Shown here piece by piece: positions 61,195-64,000 of a stretch of 64,000 bases of DNA. Where the stretch lies: the NCBI RefSeq assembly GCF_014805625.2, contig NW_023998416.1:9866102-9930101 (forward strand). The letters are read 5' to 3'. The notes under the pieces were generated by a model, which worked only from the letters and a program-made list of their open reading frames with translations, was not told where the DNA came from and ran no database searches. Each line of letters starts with the position of its first letter. The stretch's first letter is position 1. Source of the stretch: Glossina fuscipes (lineage: Eukaryota; Arthropoda; Insecta; Diptera; Glossinidae). The position numbers and the translations under genes are program-made.

Positions 61195-61580
61195 TTCTTT
61201 TTCTCTCTCTCTCTCGCTCTCTTGCTCTCTCATTCTCCTGCTCTCTCTCCCCCAAAATTACTCTCTCTGGGACGAGTATTCTCTCTCTTCGGTTATCAAT
61301 TCTTTAAGGCAGGCGCCCTTTCACATAAGTCGTTTTTTGCTCTCCCCCATATGAGTGTTCATCACTGTTGACGGCAATTCACCTCTGTTAGGGGAAGTAT
61401 TCATAACAGTTCATCAACATTCCTGTTCATTGCATAATATCGTAAGAGCTAACATAACATATTATGAATATCCCAGTATTTCTTGTTACGGCAACAGAGA
61501 AATTTTAACAATTTCTGTTACCAGCACTGTTGCTGACATGTTCTACATATTTAATGTTCTGTTCTTCCTCTTTCGGTCAC
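61195..61580. promoter_or_regulatory. CT-rich, GAGA-like segment followed by clustered CTGTT words
   Basis: From 61199 to 61290 CTCTCT blocks are broken by single-base variants (CGCT, TTGCT, CATT) rather than forming a clean microsatellite. In flies such interrupted CT/GA clusters are typical targets of GAGA factor at promoters and enhancers. The next 280 bases contain an unusual number of CTGTT or AACAG words, including TGTTACGGCAACA, a 13-bp inverted repeat. A frame at 61355-61600 overlaps but starts with GTG and is not convincing. The regulatory role is inference. Confidence 0.25.
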
Positions 61581-61599
61581 AGAAATTTATGTATAACTA

Positions 61600-62745
61600 A
61601 AAACGAATCGCACATTTTATATGTATTATACAAAACAATTGATATTTATTTTCAAAAGGTAATATGTATATATTTTTATGTGTATTTACCTATTTATAAA
61701 CAAAAATTTTTGCTTACGCTATAGAAACTCGTTTAAAATCATTGCGTGTATCTTAGAAGAAAATGATTTTTTCATATCGCTTTTCTAAATCGTCTTCTCA
61801 ACTATATCACTGTGCACCTATCATGTTCGACAAATTTAATTTCATTTACTTTCCGCACTATGTAACTTGTTGTCATTTGACACGAAAATGTTGAACATGT
61901 CGTTGTGTGTGAAAACAATAAACACAAAATCTTAGTTTAAGTTAGAAATGTTCGATGTTCATTTCAACGCGTTACAAACGTGGACATATGTAAGCATAAT
62001 ATGATAAATGTACGACATACATATATGTATATATATATAGTTATTATATATCTGAATATATTATTTATATACTTTATATATGTTTAACTTTTCCTATAAA
62101 TATATCTTAATATCTTTATGTTATTTGCAATTAAATAAAACATAAAGCATATGCTATGGCAACTTATAGTACTTATTACAAAAGGAAAAGAAAATGAGCT
62201 TAAAAGTCATTAAAAGCGTATTCAACAAAACAACAAAAGGATCTGAAGGAGAGAATGCTATGCAAGAATTGATTCTTTTAGCAACGCAGCAGCAGTAACT
62301 AATAAAAAAAAAAAAAAGATCAAAAAACCAAATATGTTGCATAAACAATGAATATGAACGTAACTAAAGAGTTCTTAACATTTAAATTTTCTTAAATCCT
62401 TTTCCCTTTACAAACGTTATTTTGGAATTGTTCCCGTATCACGTTATAGCAATATTCTGTTTCAAAGAATAAAGCACAAAATATATTAAGCCCAATAAAG
62501 GTTTACTCCCCAATCTCAATGTACGGGAAGAAGAATTGAAATAATAAGAAGAATACACGCATTTGAAGAGCTTAATATGTCCACTGGTCTATTTAGAAAA
62601 ATTCGAAGAAAATCAGTAGAGAAAGGTTTGAAAAATATTATAGCCGTCGAATAGGATGACTCCCTTACTCTCGTCAATACATAATAAAGACTAGACGCTT
62701 TCCCGTATAAATGCTGGTTTTGGGGTGAGATCCTTTATATGGCGG
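61600..62745. other. AT-rich non-coding stretch
   Basis: No gene signal. Confidence 0.6.
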
Positions 62746-62749
62746 ACTT

Positions 62750-62990
62750 TCGAACGCGGCATTTATAAAACACGGCATTACATATCAGAAAATGGTAAAA
62801 CTCATCGGAGTTGAGCCCAAACATATTAATGAACCAATTTGGGATTTCTATGATCTGCAGAGATCGATGGCATGATGGATAGGCAGACAGATAAGCTGAT
62901 ATAATTTTATTCAAGAAATGATTCAAAATCTATTAGTGGGTAGCGGGGGGAGAGCACCTCTTACAAATTTAGTATGATACAGCAAGTGGT
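62750..62990 (-). repeat. Probable diverged copy of the dispersed repeat family
   Basis: On the minus strand, a GTATCATACTAAATTTG end and GAATCATTTCTTGAATAA fit the family order. They are followed by CTTATCTGTCTGCCTATCC and GAAATCCCAAATTGGTTCATTAA, then TTTGGGCTCAACTCCGATGAG. The core is poorly preserved, so this is a weaker call than copies 1-5. Confidence 0.35.
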
Positions 62991-63180
62991 GCAGAGTATA
63001 ATTATGTCGTAGACATAATTGCTCTCCCAATGTCCTTTTCTGAACGCCTTATTTGGCATTGTTTGTTAATAGCGATAAGTGAAATCCACCGTCTGAGATT
63101 AGCTCTTGATGCTTGTGCATTGCCTTCCACTTTCTTATCAAACACAAAGTGTTATCCTATGTCGATTCAGTTGGGGTGCC

Positions 63181-63773
63181 GCCACCGTCTGCGCAGCTTC
63201 ATCCATTGACGATATTTTTCGCAAGTAATTTTACTTTGTGTCGTCCGTTATCAATCCCTTCAAAAATGGCTTCATTCGAACACGGAAACTCGATCCATTA
63301 AATTTATTTCATGCTTACGCGAATCTCATTCGTCTCTCTGTCCGCCTTATCTGAATCGTTCAAGACTGTTTCCTTTTTCCTAATTGTATGGTGATGTCCT
63401 GAGAATTTCATTGACTTTACCAACGATTGGCTAATCAAAGCACGGTCTAGACTCAACCCATGCTTTGCCACCGTTTTTACAGCTTCATCCATCTATGATA
63501 TTTTTCGCGCGTAATTTTCTTTTCTTCGTACCCTATCTATCCCTTCAAAATTGACTTAATTTCGTTCGATCCATTAAATTTTCCACGTGAGTTCATGTTT
63601 ATAAAAGCTTCTTTCGTCTTTCTGTCTACTTTTAGCGAATGGTTCAAAATTGGTTCATTTTTTTTTCATATTTAGTTGCATGGTGATGTGTTAAAATAAA
63701 ATATCAAGGTCTCCCCCAGTGTCTTTTGAGGATTTCATTGACTTTACCAAGAATTGATTAACCAAAACGCGGT
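63181..63773. repeat. Diverged tandem duplication (two units, about 286-bp spacing)
   Basis: Unit 1 (63181-63446) and unit 2 (63467-63773) share, in order: GCCACCGT...CAGCTTCATCCAT; GATATTTTTCGC..GTAATTTT; ATCCCTTCAAAA.TG.CTT; TTCG...CGATCCATTAAATTT; GCATGGTGATGT-like words; and ATTTCATTGACTTTACCAA followed by a C..GCGGT-like end. Unit 2 is longer, with an extra block near 63690-63728. The units differ at many positions, so the duplication is old. Neither unit is coding, and no flanking repeat betrays a known element. Confidence 0.75.
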
Positions 63774-64000
63774 ATCGCCGCAATGAAGTTATATTGAAAT
63801 ATTGGGAGCGGAAACGATCGGCCCAGGCACGCTCCATCGGTTTTGATAAGACATCGTTTCAACATCGTGAACATAATCAACGTTGGTGCCTTGATCAAAA
63901 TGATATAGATGGAGTGTTTACCGAATATCTTCTTCTTCTTCTATACTCCAGCAAATCAATCAAAAAAAGGTGCGCTGCATTTCTCGAATACGTTTTCGTT
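63774..64000. other. Right end, no identified feature
   Basis: Somewhat GC-richer than average, with a (CTT)n run at about 63930-63943. It could be the start of an element or exon continuing beyond the window, but nothing can be shown. Confidence 0.4.

Overview
The window reads as nuclear DNA from an insect, most likely a higher fly (Diptera, possibly a tephritid-like fruit fly). This is inferred from the roughly two-thirds A+T composition, the dense AT, CT, GT and trinucleotide microsatellites and homopolymer runs, introns of about 50-70 bp in the best gene models, fly-like start contexts (CAAC-ATG-G), a decayed mariner transposase and a tRNA-derived SINE. The species cannot be fixed from the sequence alone. 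No bacterial operon, rRNA, intact tRNA gene or CRISPR array is visible. Nothing here is a long intact protein gene, so most of the window is probably intergenic or lies inside large introns.

Layout. 1-6.1 kb: AT-rich non-coding DNA with one well-initiated small ORF (3365) and a T/CT/AT microsatellite field (4.4-5.4 kb). 6.1-7.4 kb: a possible two-exon gene for a small secreted protein, a perfect 13-bp inverted repeat and a short GC-rich exon-like segment with a perfect splice donor (7342-7386). 8.68-8.88 kb: a tRNA-derived SINE with target-site duplications. 8.9-17.2 kb: non-coding. 17.18-17.70 kb, minus: a coding-like island broken by a stop and a frameshift. 18-33 kb: mostly non-coding, with copies of a dispersed repeat family, an exon-like segment vaguely resembling an HR1 (rhotekin-type) motif at 21.8 kb, and a speculative four-exon model at 28 kb.

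33.86-33.93 kb, minus: the most convincing single exon, with an ATG in ideal context and a perfect donor. 36-41 kb: two more dispersed repeats and a minus-strand terminal-exon-like ORF at 39.6 kb. 47.7-52.5 kb: small ORFs with possible membrane segments, and a decayed mariner copy (51.37-51.73 kb) just after a perfect 20-bp palindrome. 57.49-57.98 kb, minus: a second frameshifted coding island. 61.2-61.6 kb: a CT-rich, GAGA-like stretch. 63.18-63.77 kb: a diverged tandem duplication.

The genes do not form a visible pathway. The clearest signals are repeats and transposon fossils. The most useful leads are the isolated exon candidates and the two unidentified decayed coding islands. All calls come from reading the sequence by eye, with no database search.
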